From: Novosphingobium umbonatum
Lineage (GTDB): Bacteria; Pseudomonadota; Alphaproteobacteria; Sphingomonadales; Sphingomonadaceae
DNA: 47,226 nucleotides
Reading direction: 5' to 3'
NCBI RefSeq assembly: GCF_004005905.1
Contig: NZ_SACO01000019.1
Location: 1-47,226 of the forward strand
The translations under genes and the position numbers were made by a program. Within the stretch, counting starts at the first letter, position 1. Every line of letters starts with the position of its first letter. Shown piece after piece: positions 34,172-42,344 of the stretch. The notes under the pieces were generated by a model that saw nothing but the letters and a program-made list of their open reading frames with translations, was not told where the DNA came from and did not search any database.

Positions 34172-34183
34172 ATTGTCAACAAT
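34172..34183. promoter_or_regulatory. Exact GntR-type palindrome, CoA-transferase operon / lactonase
   Basis: ATTGT-CA-ACAAT is a perfect 5 bp palindrome with a two-base centre in the divergent promoter region. Read on the minus strand it contains TTGACA, a likely -35 box for the MaoC-led operon. A bound regulator would thus cover this promoter and could also affect the divergent lactonase and the GntR gene behind it. Confidence 0.68.
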
Positions 34184-34264
34184 TTAGCCAACACATTTGG
34201 TGACAGTGGTTGCGCCCGCGTGATGCTGCCTCTATCCCCGCCAACCAGCCATCGGGAGAAAACC

Positions 34265-35392
34265 ATGCCGCCAAGGCTCTATGTCGGAACATTGCAAAAG
34301 GCCTATCACGCCCAGGAAAATCCATCTGCCTTTGGGATTTATCGCTGGGACCATGATGGCGAAGGCTGGCGCGGTCCGGCGCTTACACCCACGCCCCAAC
34401 CGGGCTGGCTGGTCATCTCGCCTTGCGGCGGCTTCCTCTATGCCATGAATGAATTGCGCGAGGTCGATGGCGTAGCGGGCGGCGCGATCACTGCCTTTGC
34501 CATCCATCCCCGCAGCGGTGATCTGATCGAATTGAACCGCCGCAAGACTGGAGGCAACCCATGCCATGGGGCCATCGACGCCACCGGCCGCTATTTGCTG
34601 GTCAGCACATTTCATGGCGGCATGGTGGAAATGTTCCCGCTGGCACCCGATGGCCTTTTGGGTGAAGCCGTGGTCGTCAACCGCCACCAAGGTTCCAGCC
34701 TGCACCCCAAGCGGCAAACCGCGCCCCATCCCCATGGCATCGCCATCACGCCGGACAATCGCCTGGTGCTGGTGCCCGATCTGGGGACGGATAGAATCGA
34801 AGTCTACGAACTGGACGCCGTTCAGGGGACCTTGCGGCATCTGCCCGAAGCGGCACTTGTCCTGCCGCCTCTGTCCGGCCCACGCCATGCCTTGATCAGC
34901 CCATCGGGCCAATGGGCCTATATCATCGCGGAAATGTCGGCGCAGATCATGGTCGTTGCCATAGAAACGCCCCACAGGCTTCGATTGGTGCAATGTATCG
35001 ACCTGCTGCCCGCCCAGTTTTCCGGCCTCCGCTCGGGCGGGGAACTGGTTTGGGGCGATGATGGCCGCTTCCTTTATGCCACCACCCGCAGCCATGGATC
35101 GAGCGGCATGCCGGACAAACCGGGCGTCGATGGTCTGTATTGGCTGGCGATCGATCAGGACAGCGGCTTATTGACTTTGGCAGGATCAAGACCGGCCCAT
35201 GGCCTGATCCCGCGTGACTGCGCTGTGGCCGATGGCGGGCTATGGGTGGCGCATCAGGCTTCCTCTCTTCTATCATGGCATCCTATCGACCGGGCCACCG
35301 GTGCTCTGGGCGCGGCAGAACATGTGCTGGAAACGCCGGTTCCGGCCTGCATCATACCGTGTCCCGCCGCCAAAACCCCATACCAACCATGA
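34265..35392 (+). CDS. Cytoplasmic seven-bladed propeller lactonase-family protein
   Basis: The product has 375 residues from ATG 34265, preceded by GGGAGAAAA; the open frame upstream has no ribosome site. No signal peptide is present (MPPRLYVGTLQKAYHAQ), unlike the other two members in the window. Blade motifs include LYAMNELREVDG, APHPHGIAITPDNRLVLVPDLGTDRIEVY, GPRHALISPSGQWAYI and GGELVWGDDGRFLYATTR, matching the 6-phosphogluconolactonase/3-carboxymuconate-cyclase family. It may open a lactone in the cytoplasm. It is divergent from the MaoC/CoA-transferase operon and lies 42 bases before the GntR regulator gene, with which it may be co-transcribed. Confidence 0.85.
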   Translation: MPPRLYVGTLQKAYHAQENPSAFGIYRWDHDGEGWRGPALTPTPQPGWLVISPCGGFLYAMNELREVDGVAGGAITAFAIHPRSGDLIELNRRKTGGNPCHGAIDATGRYLLVSTFHGGMVEMFPLAPDGLLGEAVVVNRHQGSSLHPKRQTAPHPHGIAITPDNRLVLVPDLGTDRIEVYELDAVQGTLRHLPEAALVLPPLSGPRHALISPSGQWAYIIAEMSAQIMVVAIETPHRLRLVQCIDLLPAQFSGLRSGGELVWGDDGRFLYATTRSHGSSGMPDKPGVDGLYWLAIDQDSGLLTLAGSRPAHGLIPRDCAVADGGLWVAHQASSLLSWHPIDRATGALGAAEHVLETPVPACIIPCPAAKTPYQP

Positions 35393-35434
35393 GTTGTCGA
35401 AAAGAACTCCGGTTGCTAAACGGACCAATAATTG

Positions 35435-36226
35435 ATGGAACGCCCGATGGGGGAGAGCGCCGTTTTGGCCAATAATTCGACCGATGCCGCCATGAAATCT
35501 GCCGGCACAAAAAAGAGCACGAAGACGCCCGCCACCAAGGGTAAAATCCCTGCGGCCAGCCTATCGCGCGAAGCTGTGGTAGAAGCGGTGCGCCAGAGCA
35601 TTTTTCAGGGCCGCCTTGTGCCTGGCCAACGTCTGGTCGAGGCCGAGATCTGCGAGGCGCTGAACGCCAGCCGTGGCAATGTGCGCACGGCCCTGATGGA
35701 TCTGGAACATGAAGGGCTGGTCGAACGCATCGCCAATCGTGGTGCCCGTGTGCGGATCGTCCCATTGGAAGAGGCGCTGCATATTGTCGAGGTCCGCATG
35801 GCGGTGGAGAGCCTGTGCGTTGCCCGCGCTGCTGAAAGAATCACGCCTGAGGATCGCATCGAATTGCAGGCCTTGGCGCAACAATTGACCGAAAAGGCCG
35901 AACAGGGCGATGTCGATGGCTATGCCGACACCACCCGCAGCGTGTTTGAAACCTATCTACGTATGGCCAACCAGCCGGTCGCGGCCGAGGTGCTGGCCAA
36001 GCTGCGCGCCCGCAACACCCGTCACCGCTATCGCCTGACCTATCGCAAGGACCGCGCGAAAGTGTCGCTGCCCTATTGGCTAGAAATCATCGCCGCCATT
36101 TGCGCCGGTGATCCCGCCGCAGCAGAGGCAGCCTTGCGCGCCCATGCGCAAAATGTGCAGGAAACCATGAAAGCCTTGGCCGAGGCGGAGCAACCCTTTG
36201 CCGGATTGACCCCGCTCTCGGGCTGA
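35435..36226 (+). CDS. GntR-family regulator, FCD subfamily
   Basis: The product has up to 263 residues. The start is uncertain: ATG 35435 has no good ribosome site, while an in-frame TTG 11 codons on is better placed behind GGGGGAG. The winged helix-turn-helix (about 45-105) reads SREAVVEAVRQSIFQGRLVPG, LVEAEICEALNASRGNVRTAL and GLVERIANRGARV. The FCD ligand-binding domain follows (VRMAVESLCVARAAE, CAGDPAAAEAALRAHAQ). Such proteins repress catabolic operons and are released by a pathway acid. Their operators often read TTGT-NN-ACAA, as at 22287, 34172 and 42280, so this is the likely pathway regulator. It ends five bases before the stop of the convergent lactonase gene. That it binds those sites is inference. 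Confidence 0.88.
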   Translation: MERPMGESAVLANNSTDAAMKSAGTKKSTKTPATKGKIPAASLSREAVVEAVRQSIFQGRLVPGQRLVEAEICEALNASRGNVRTALMDLEHEGLVERIANRGARVRIVPLEEALHIVEVRMAVESLCVARAAERITPEDRIELQALAQQLTEKAEQGDVDGYADTTRSVFETYLRMANQPVAAEVLAKLRARNTRHRYRLTYRKDRAKVSLPYWLEIIAAICAGDPAAAEAALRAHAQNVQETMKALAEAEQPFAGLTPLSG

Positions 36227-36230
36227 TCAC

Positions 36231-37370
36231 TCAAGGGTAGAAGGCAAAGGCCACCGGCTTGGTGGGCAGGGGCACCGGCTCGCCTGTCCGCTGCAAGGCT
36301 CCGCTCACCTGATCGATACGGAACAGGCTGATGGTTTGCGACTCCTGATTGCCCACGATCATCCATTGGCCACTAGGATCGATGGCAAAGCTGCGAGGGC
36401 GCGAACCGCCGGTGGGCACTTCGCCAATCTGGCGGGCAAGGCCCGTGCGCTGGTTCAGCGCATAGGTGACAATCGTGCTACGGATACGGTTGGAGGCGTA
36501 GAGAAAGCGTCCGTCCTTGCCCAAGGCGATCTCGGCCGCGCTTTTTTGCGAGACAGGCGTGCCTGCCGGATCAAGCGGTAACGCCTGCATTGCCGTCAAC
36601 CGCCCCCGCTTGGCGTCCCAGCGATAGCTGCGCATCTCGGCCGATAGTTCGGTCAGCAAATAGAAAAACCGCCCGTCGCGTGAAAACACCCCGTGGCGCG
36701 GCCCTGTGCCCGGGGGCGTGGTGGCAAAGGCGGGCTGGCTAGCCTGTAATTGATGAGTCTTGGGCGCCAGGCGATAGATGAACACCCTGTCCACCCCCAT
36801 GTCGGGCACCAGCACAAAATGTCCCGTAGGGTCCAGCACCGTGGCATGGGCATGGGGCATGGATTGCTTGGGTACTGCTCCCTTGCCCGTATCGCGCATC
36901 AAGGAAGCATAGGGCCACAGGCGGCCATCGCCCCGCACTGGAAAGCTGGTGACCTCTCCACCCCAGAAATTGCCGACGAGCAGCGTCTTTTGCCGCTTGG
37001 CATAGGCCAGATAGGTCGGCCCGCTCCCCCCCGATGTTACGCGGGACAAACGGGTCAGCGCGCCATCGGCAGGGTTGATAGCATAGCTGACCACCCCGCC
37101 CTGTTCGAAACCATCCGTGCCGGTCTCGCTCACCGAGAAGAGCCAGTGGCTGTCGGCATCCACCGTCAACCACGTCGGGCGAGCCACCGGTGCCGCTTGC
37201 CCGACTATGGACAGCCTGCCTTGCCTCCGATCCAACCGCGCCAACCAGATGGCATCGGCCTGCGTGCCGATATAGACCAGCATCGTGTCTTTATGCGCCA
37301 CCTCTGGCGCTGCCGCCAGGGGGCACGCCGCGCCCATTATCGCCAAACCGGCCAACAGCCTAAGCGCCAT
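36231..37370 (-). CDS. Exported seven-bladed propeller lactonase-family protein (Sec signal)
   Basis: The product has 379 residues starting at 37370, with GGGAG upstream. A Sec signal peptide (GAACPLAAAPEV) precedes the propeller. Blades show MLVYIGTQADAIWL, DSHWLFSVSETGTDGFEQGG, HAHATVLDPTGHFVLVPDMGVDRVFIY, GPRHGVFSRDGRFFYLLTEL, DGRFLYASNRIRSTI and RSFAIDPSGQWMIVGN. It is closest in pattern to the cytoplasmic member at 34265 (VPDLGTDRIEVY against VPDMGVDRVFIY). It is divergent from the MFS/RraA/molybdenum hydroxylase operon. A periplasmic lactonase or ligand-binding role is likely. Confidence 0.85.
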   Translation of the reverse strand: MALRLLAGLAIMGAACPLAAAPEVAHKDTMLVYIGTQADAIWLARLDRRQGRLSIVGQAAPVARPTWLTVDADSHWLFSVSETGTDGFEQGGVVSYAINPADGALTRLSRVTSGGSGPTYLAYAKRQKTLLVGNFWGGEVTSFPVRGDGRLWPYASLMRDTGKGAVPKQSMPHAHATVLDPTGHFVLVPDMGVDRVFIYRLAPKTHQLQASQPAFATTPPGTGPRHGVFSRDGRFFYLLTELSAEMRSYRWDAKRGRLTAMQALPLDPAGTPVSQKSAAEIALGKDGRFLYASNRIRSTIVTYALNQRTGLARQIGEVPTGGSRPRSFAIDPSGQWMIVGNQESQTISLFRIDQVSGALQRTGEPVPLPTKPVAFAFYP

Positions 37371-37538
37371 AGGTCAAAGCACTCCCTTATTTCTCTTGTC
37401 CCTTCCCTAACCGATCCTGCGGCAGGATAGGCTTGCGAATGTTTTATGCCCTCTGTGAAATGCCTGATCCGTTGGGATAGGGTTTGGGCAGACTTGCTAT
37501 CACCCCGACCAAACGGATAAAACACGAGAGGAGTGGCC

Positions 37539-38822
37539 GTGCCTGCCCTGCCCCCAAAGCCGCAGACGCAACAGCGTTGGCGGATCATTCTGGCGTTGTT
37601 CGCGATTGCCGCCGTCTCCTTTCTTGACCGCAACAATATCTCGATCGCCGCAGCCGCGCTGCAACAGGATTTTGCGCTGTCCAACGTGCAATTGGGGGTC
37701 GTGTTCAGCGGCTTTGTCGCCGGTTATGCTCTGGCGCAGCCTTTGGCGGGACGGATTGCCGACCTGTTTGGCCCCACCCGCGTTATCGCCATCGGCATCG
37801 TGTGGTGGAGCGCGCTGACCGCCGCGACCGCGATGGTTCCTGCCGGCTATGGTTGGTCGATGGCGCTGCTGATCGCGGTGCGGTTCCTGCTCGGCCTTGG
37901 CGAGGCAGTGATCTTTCCCGCCAGCAACCGAATGGTCGCCAACTGGATCCCCGCACGGGAAAGAGGGCTGGCCAATGGCATTATCTTTGCGGGCGTGGGG
38001 GTCGGCGCAGGGATTGCTCCGCCGCTGATCACCGCCATTCTGATCCATGCCGACTGGAAATCGGCCTTTTACGCCAGCGCCCTGATCGGCTTGGTGATGC
38101 TGGCCTTCTGGCTGCTCTCGGTCAAGGACCGGCCCGAACAGATGGCCGCCGTCTCGCCAAGCGAATTGGCCTATATCCGCGATGGCGTCAGCAGCCCACC
38201 GCAGGCCGTGCCGATGGGCTGGGGGCAGATCCTGCGCAACCGCACGCTGGCGCTGCTGGCCTTCTCCTATTTCACCTATGGTTATGTCGCCTACATCTTC
38301 TTCACGTGGTTTTTCAAATATCTCTCGGGCGTGCGTGGCCTCGATCTCAAAAGCAGCGGCATCTATGGCATGCTGCCCTTCATCGCCATGGCCATAGCCT
38401 CTCCCCTTGGCGGCTATTTCGCCGACCGCATCAGCACAAGCAAAGGCACCCGCATCGGCCGCTGCCTGACCGCCAGCCTCGCGCTGAGCGTGGCGGGCCT
38501 GTTCGTTGCGCTGGCCACGCAAGTGGATGATGCACGTCTGGCCACTTTGTTCCTCGCTGGAGGGGCGGGCGCGCTATACATGTCGCAAAGCGCCTTCTGG
38601 ACCATCTCGGCCAATCTAGGCGGGCGAAGCGCGGGTTCGGTCTCGGGCCTGATGAATATGGCCAACCAGATCGGCGGGGTTGTGACCGCCTCGCTCACAC
38701 CATGGCTGGCCGACACCTATGGCTGGACCGCCAGCTTTGTCTTTGCCGCTGGCCTCAGCCTGCTGGGCGCGCTGGCATGGCTTTTCATCAATCCCGAAGA
38801 CCGGCTCGATCCGGCCCTTTGA
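37539..38822 (+). CDS. MFS transporter, anion:cation symporter type
   Basis: The product has 427 residues. I chose GTG 37539 because GAGAGGAG ends five bases before it; another GTG at 37533 overlaps that site. Twelve hydrophobic segments are visible, with SFLDRNNISIAAAAL in the first helix and GRIADLFGPTRV in the loop between helices 2 and 3, as in the ACS family (organic anion uptake). It is first in a plus-strand operon with the RraA-like gene and the two molybdenum hydroxylase subunits, so it may import the product of that periplasmic oxidation. It is only distantly similar to the other MFS carrier at 9141. Substrate unknown. Confidence 0.9.
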   Translation: MPALPPKPQTQQRWRIILALFAIAAVSFLDRNNISIAAAALQQDFALSNVQLGVVFSGFVAGYALAQPLAGRIADLFGPTRVIAIGIVWWSALTAATAMVPAGYGWSMALLIAVRFLLGLGEAVIFPASNRMVANWIPARERGLANGIIFAGVGVGAGIAPPLITAILIHADWKSAFYASALIGLVMLAFWLLSVKDRPEQMAAVSPSELAYIRDGVSSPPQAVPMGWGQILRNRTLALLAFSYFTYGYVAYIFFTWFFKYLSGVRGLDLKSSGIYGMLPFIAMAIASPLGGYFADRISTSKGTRIGRCLTASLALSVAGLFVALATQVDDARLATLFLAGGAGALYMSQSAFWTISANLGGRSAGSVSGLMNMANQIGGVVTASLTPWLADTYGWTASFVFAAGLSLLGALAWLFINPEDRLDPAL

Positions 38823-38844
38823 CCGCTGCGGAGAGGACTACACC

Positions 38845-39591
38845 ATGCGCCGACTTACCCTTGCGATTGCCCTTCTGGCCGCGCCTGCATGGGCGCAGGC
38901 CGCAACGCCGGAGACGGGCACCTATCCCGCGCTCACCGTCACGCCCGACCCGCTGGTCGACGAATTCAACCGCGTCGAGGCCTCCAGCGTGGCCGATGCG
39001 CTGGAACAGCTTTACGGGCTGAGGAATTACCTGCCCCACCAATTCCGTCCCAACCAGACCGCCAAATTCACCGGTCGCGCGCTGACGGTTTATTTGAGAC
39101 GCGAGGAGCACAAGGAAGGCAGCCCCGCCCAGCAAGGCATGATCGATGCCATTGATGCTGGCGCCCCCGGTTCAGTCTATGTGATGGCCATGGATGGCGC
39201 AGACGATTTCGCAGGTATTGGCGCTTTGATGTCCACCACGATGAAGGCGCGCGGCTTTGCAGGCGCGATTGTCGATGGCGGGGTGCGCGACACGCCCGCC
39301 TTGGCCAAAATGCAATTCCCTGTGTTCAGCCGCTCGGTCGTGCCCTCGACCACGGTCAACCATTTCCGCTTTGCCGGATCGAACATCCCCGTCACCATTG
39401 GCGGGGTGCGGATCGAGGCTGGCGACATTATCGTTGCCGATATGGACGGCGTGGTGGTGGTGCCCAAAGCCAAAGCCGCCGAGGTTCTGGCTAAGGCGCG
39501 CGAGTTGGATAATGTCGAACATGCCATGTACCCCTTCATCGAACGCTTCCGCAGCCTGAAGGCGGCAGTGGCGCAATATGGGCGGCTGTAA
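38845..39591 (+). CDS. Exported RraA-like/aldolase-family protein
   Basis: The product has 248 residues from ATG 38845, behind GGAGAGGA; the open frame continues upstream into the MFS gene and was not used. Residues 1-19 form a signal peptide (AWAQA-ATP). The RraA fold follows with ALMSTTMKARGFAGAIVDGG and the key D144-G-G-V-R148-D149 motif, shared with class II 4-hydroxy-4-methyl-2-oxoglutarate/4-carboxy-4-hydroxy-2-oxoadipate aldolases; GDIIVADMDGVVVVP closes the core. RraA proteins and these aldolases are cytoplasmic, so a signal peptide is unusual. With the aldolase arginine and aspartate kept, a retro-aldol or decarboxylase reaction in the periplasm is possible. It lies between the MFS carrier and the molybdenum hydroxylase genes and is surely co-transcribed with them. 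Confidence 0.83.
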   Translation: MRRLTLAIALLAAPAWAQAATPETGTYPALTVTPDPLVDEFNRVEASSVADALEQLYGLRNYLPHQFRPNQTAKFTGRALTVYLRREEHKEGSPAQQGMIDAIDAGAPGSVYVMAMDGADDFAGIGALMSTTMKARGFAGAIVDGGVRDTPALAKMQFPVFSRSVVPSTTVNHFRFAGSNIPVTIGGVRIEAGDIIVADMDGVVVVPKAKAAEVLAKARELDNVEHAMYPFIERFRSLKAAVAQYGRL

Positions 39592-39592
39592 A

Positions 39593-40063
39593 ATGGCCTA
39601 TACGCTCTCGATCAATGGACAGGCGCGTCAGGTTGACGTGCCAGAGGATATGCCGCTGCTCTGGGTGCTGCGCGACGAACTGGACATGGTCGGCACCAAA
39701 TTTGGCTGCGGAGCGGGACTTTGCGGGGCCTGCACGGTGCATCTGGATGGCAATGCGGTGCGTTCGTGCCAGACGCCGGTGGGCGCGGTGGGGACCGCCA
39801 GGATCACCACGATCGAGGGCATCGGCCAAACCGCCAAGGGCGCGGCGGTGCAAAAGGCATGGATCGAGGTGGATGCTCCGCAATGCGGCTATTGTCAGGC
39901 GGGCCAGATCATGTCCGCCACGGCTCTGCTGACCAGCAACCCCAAGCCTACCCGCACCCAGATCACCGAGGCGATGAGCGGCAATCTGTGCCGCTGCGCT
40001 TCCTATCACCGCATTATGGAGGCGATCGAACTGGCCGCCAAGGAGACCGCGCATGCAGGCTGA
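39593..40063 (+). CDS. [2Fe-2S] subunit of a molybdenum hydroxylase (isoquinoline 1-oxidoreductase-like)
   Basis: The 156-residue small subunit starts at ATG 39593, one base after the RraA stop codon, so translation is probably coupled. It has the plant-type cluster ligands C39, C44, C47 and C59 (FGCGAGLCGACTVHLDG) and the second cluster ligands C98, C101, C133 and C135 (QCGYCQAGQ; NLCRCASYHR). In this family it passes electrons from the molybdenum subunit onward. It has no signal peptide of its own and could be exported together with the Tat-type large subunit. The large-subunit gene starts 11 bases before its stop codon. Confidence 0.92.
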   Translation: MAYTLSINGQARQVDVPEDMPLLWVLRDELDMVGTKFGCGAGLCGACTVHLDGNAVRSCQTPVGAVGTARITTIEGIGQTAKGAAVQKAWIEVDAPQCGYCQAGQIMSATALLTSNPKPTRTQITEAMSGNLCRCASYHRIMEAIELAAKETAHAG

Positions 40064-42257
40064 ACTCTCGCGCCGCGGCTTTTTGCGCGCCTCGGCCTTG
40101 GTGGGTGGCGGATTGCTGGTGGATTTTTCCATCCCGCTGGAAGCGGCAGAAAGCGGCGCGGTGTTGAACGCCTTTGTCGCCATTGATGCATCGGGCACCA
40201 TCACCATTGCCGCCCGCAACCCCGAAATGGGCCAAGGCATCAATAACGGCCTGCCGATGATCGTGGCCGAGGAACTGGACGCAGATTGGGCGCAAGTGCG
40301 GGTGGAACAGGCCGATCTTGATCCTACCCGTTACGGCCCGCAAGGTTCGGGCGCGTCCATGTCGACCATGATGGGCTATACACCCATGCGTGAGGCAGGC
40401 GCGGTGGCGCGCGACATGCTGGTGCGGGCGGCGGCGGCGCGCTGGGGCGTGGCGGTTGATGGTATCACCACCTCGGCCAGCGTGCTATACCACAAGGCGT
40501 CCGGCCTTTCGCTGCCCTATGCCGCCGTGGCCAGCGAAGCGGCACGACTGACGCCTGCCAAGTCCGCCGAGGTCAGGCTCAAATCGCCCAAAGACTTCTC
40601 CATCATCGGCACGAAGCGCAAGGGCGTGGACACGCCGCGAATCGTCAAAGGCGAACCGCTCTACAGCATCGACACACGCCTGCCCGATATGCTGCACGCA
40701 GTGTTTGTCGCGCCGCCCTCGCCCGGCGCGGTGTTGCGCAAAGTGGAGGATACGCAGGCCAAAGCCATGCGCGGCATTCTGGCCATTATCCCCATCAAAG
40801 GCGTCCAAGCCAAGGGCACTTTTGCCAGCAGCGTCGACAGCCTGACCGATGGCGTGGCAATTGTGGCCAGCAATTGGTGGTATGCTCAAGCTGCAAAAGA
40901 AAAGCTGGTGCTGGAATGGGATGAAAGCGCCGCGCTTGGCCATGGTGATCAGGCCTATGCAGCAAGGGCCAAGGCCCTGCTGGACGCAGGCGGGGGCAAA
41001 GTGGCTTTCAAGGAAGGTGATGCCAAAGCCGCTCTGGCCAAGGCGGCCAAGGTGATTTCGGCGCGCTACGACTACCCTTTCCTTGCCCATAACACGATGG
41101 AGCCGCATAATTGCACCGCGCAATATCGCGACGGCAAGCTTACTTTCTGGGCGCCTGCGCAACAGCCGGAAAACGGGCGAAAGCTGGTGGCGCAATGCGT
41201 GGGCGTGGCCGAAGCCGATATTGTGGTGCATGTCACCCGCATCGGCGGCGGTTTTGGCCGGCGTTTGATGAGCGATTTCATGGCGCAGGCCGGAGCCATT
41301 GCCAAGGCCTTGCCCCCCGCACTGTCCGGTCGTCCGGTCAATGTGCTGCATAGCCGCAGCGATGACATCACCCATGACTTCTTCCGCCCCGCCGGTTGGC
41401 ACGAGTTCAAGGCGGGGATCGATGATCAGGGGCGGATGACCGCCTTTACCAACCATTTCATCTCCTTCGGCCCTGCGCAGGACCCGCAATTCTTTGCCAA
41501 TATGGCGCCCTTCCATCTGCCCGAAGGCTTACTGCGCGATATCGAGATGACCCATTCGGTGTTCCCCACCGTGATGCCGCTGGGCGCAATGCGGGCGCCG
41601 ACATCCAATGCCCATGCCTTTGTGTTTCAAGGCTTTCTGGACGAGGTGGCTCGTGCTGGCGGGCGGAGCCTGCCAGCCCTCATACTCGACCTGTTCACTA
41701 CGGACAAAGTCTATGGCGAGGCGGACAAGGCAGGGGAAACGCCCCGTTCCTTCCACACCGCCCGCGCCCGCGCCGTAGTGCAAAAGGTGATGGCGATGAG
41801 CGATTGGGGCAAGGTGCCGCACCGGAAAGGGATCGGGCGCGGCTTTGCCTTCTATTTCTGTCATCGCGGCTATTTCGCCGAAGTGGTGGAAGTGGGCGTC
41901 AAGGGCAAGGATGTGCAGGTCCGCAAGGTCTGGGCGGCGGGCGATGTCGGTCGCCAGATCGTCAACCCCCATGCCGCCGAGGCGCAAGTGCGCGGTTCCA
42001 TCCTCGATGGCCTGTCACAGGCCTTGGACGGAGCAAAAATCACCTTCGAAAACGGCCGCGTGGCACAAAGCAATTTCCACGATCACCCCTTTGGCCGGAT
42101 CGACCGCCTGCCGCCGGTGGAGATCGCCTTCGTCCCGTCCGACTTCCCGCCCGGCGGTTTGGGAGAGCCCGCTTTGCCGCCAGTCATTCCCGCTTTGGCC
42201 AATGCCCTGTATGATGCCACGGGAAATAGGCAGCGCTCGTTACCATTCACTTTGTAG
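40053..42257 (+). CDS. Molybdenum-binding subunit of an exported hydroxylase/aldehyde oxidoreductase
   Basis: The product has 734 residues from ATG 40053. The N-terminus LSRRGFLRASALVGGG is a twin-arginine signal (cleavage near LEA-AES). Cofactor-binding motifs include NPEMGQGINNGLPMIVAEEL, QGSGASMSTMM, IGGGFGRRLM and GAMRAPTSNAHAFVFQGF. The catalytic glutamate E705 is present in GLGEPALPP near the C-terminus. Relatives include isoquinoline 1-oxidoreductase and membrane-linked aldehyde dehydrogenases, which hydroxylate N-heterocycles or oxidise aldehydes in the periplasm. No separate FAD subunit or cytochrome gene is present, as usual for the two-subunit type, so an electron acceptor must come from elsewhere. 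Oxidation of an aldehyde or heterocycle before import by the MFS carrier is a reasonable reading. Confidence 0.92.
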   Translation: MQAELSRRGFLRASALVGGGLLVDFSIPLEAAESGAVLNAFVAIDASGTITIAARNPEMGQGINNGLPMIVAEELDADWAQVRVEQADLDPTRYGPQGSGASMSTMMGYTPMREAGAVARDMLVRAAAARWGVAVDGITTSASVLYHKASGLSLPYAAVASEAARLTPAKSAEVRLKSPKDFSIIGTKRKGVDTPRIVKGEPLYSIDTRLPDMLHAVFVAPPSPGAVLRKVEDTQAKAMRGILAIIPIKGVQAKGTFASSVDSLTDGVAIVASNWWYAQAAKEKLVLEWDESAALGHGDQAYAARAKALLDAGGGKVAFKEGDAKAALAKAAKVISARYDYPFLAHNTMEPHNCTAQYRDGKLTFWAPAQQPENGRKLVAQCVGVAEADIVVHVTRIGGGFGRRLMSDFMAQAGAIAKALPPALSGRPVNVLHSRSDDITHDFFRPAGWHEFKAGIDDQGRMTAFTNHFISFGPAQDPQFFANMAPFHLPEGLLRDIEMTHSVFPTVMPLGAMRAPTSNAHAFVFQGFLDEVARAGGRSLPALILDLFTTDKVYGEADKAGETPRSFHTARARAVVQKVMAMSDWGKVPHRKGIGRGFAFYFCHRGYFAEVVEVGVKGKDVQVRKVWAAGDVGRQIVNPHAAEAQVRGSILDGLSQALDGAKITFENGRVAQSNFHDHPFGRIDRLPPVEIAFVPSDFPPGGLGEPALPPVIPALANALYDATGNRQRSLPFTL

Positions 42258-42279
42258 GGCTACGCCAAATTGATACCAT

Positions 42280-42293
42280 AATTGTTGACAATT
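42280..42293. promoter_or_regulatory. Exact GntR-type palindrome before the tandem-HTH LysR gene
   Basis: AATTGT-TG-ACAATT is a perfect 6 bp palindrome with a two-base centre, 22 bases after the molybdenum hydroxylase stop codon and 49 bases before the LysR start. It contains TTGACA on the plus strand (42285-42290), a possible -35 box, so occupancy would block transcription of the LysR gene. Confidence 0.65.
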
Positions 42294-42301
42294 TTACCCA
42301 C

Positions 42302-42344
42302 CATCGGCAACTCTCTCCAAAAGCCCTAGGAGAGAGTTGCCATG
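42302..42344 (+). promoter_or_regulatory. Leader hairpin covering ribosome binding site and start codon
   Basis: GGCAACTCTCTCC (42306-42318) is perfectly complementary to GGAGAGAGTTGCC (42329-42341), with a ten-base loop. Beyond one bulged C, CAT (42302-42304) can also pair with the ATG at 42342-42344. The right arm holds GGAGAGAG, the ribosome binding site of the LysR gene, so in mRNA both it and the start codon would be hidden. This could limit translation until the helix melts or something binds. It could also be a DNA palindrome bound by the LysR protein itself. Confidence 0.6.

Noticed and set aside
34172..34183. Reading the palindrome as a transcription terminator
   Set aside because: It is AT-rich and short and lies upstream of two divergent genes; it fits an operator, not a terminator stem.
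38719..38844. Upstream extension of the RraA-like frame into the MFS gene
   Set aside because: The ATG at 38845 has a good ribosome site and starts a signal peptide; the upstream codons are out-of-frame MFS sequence.
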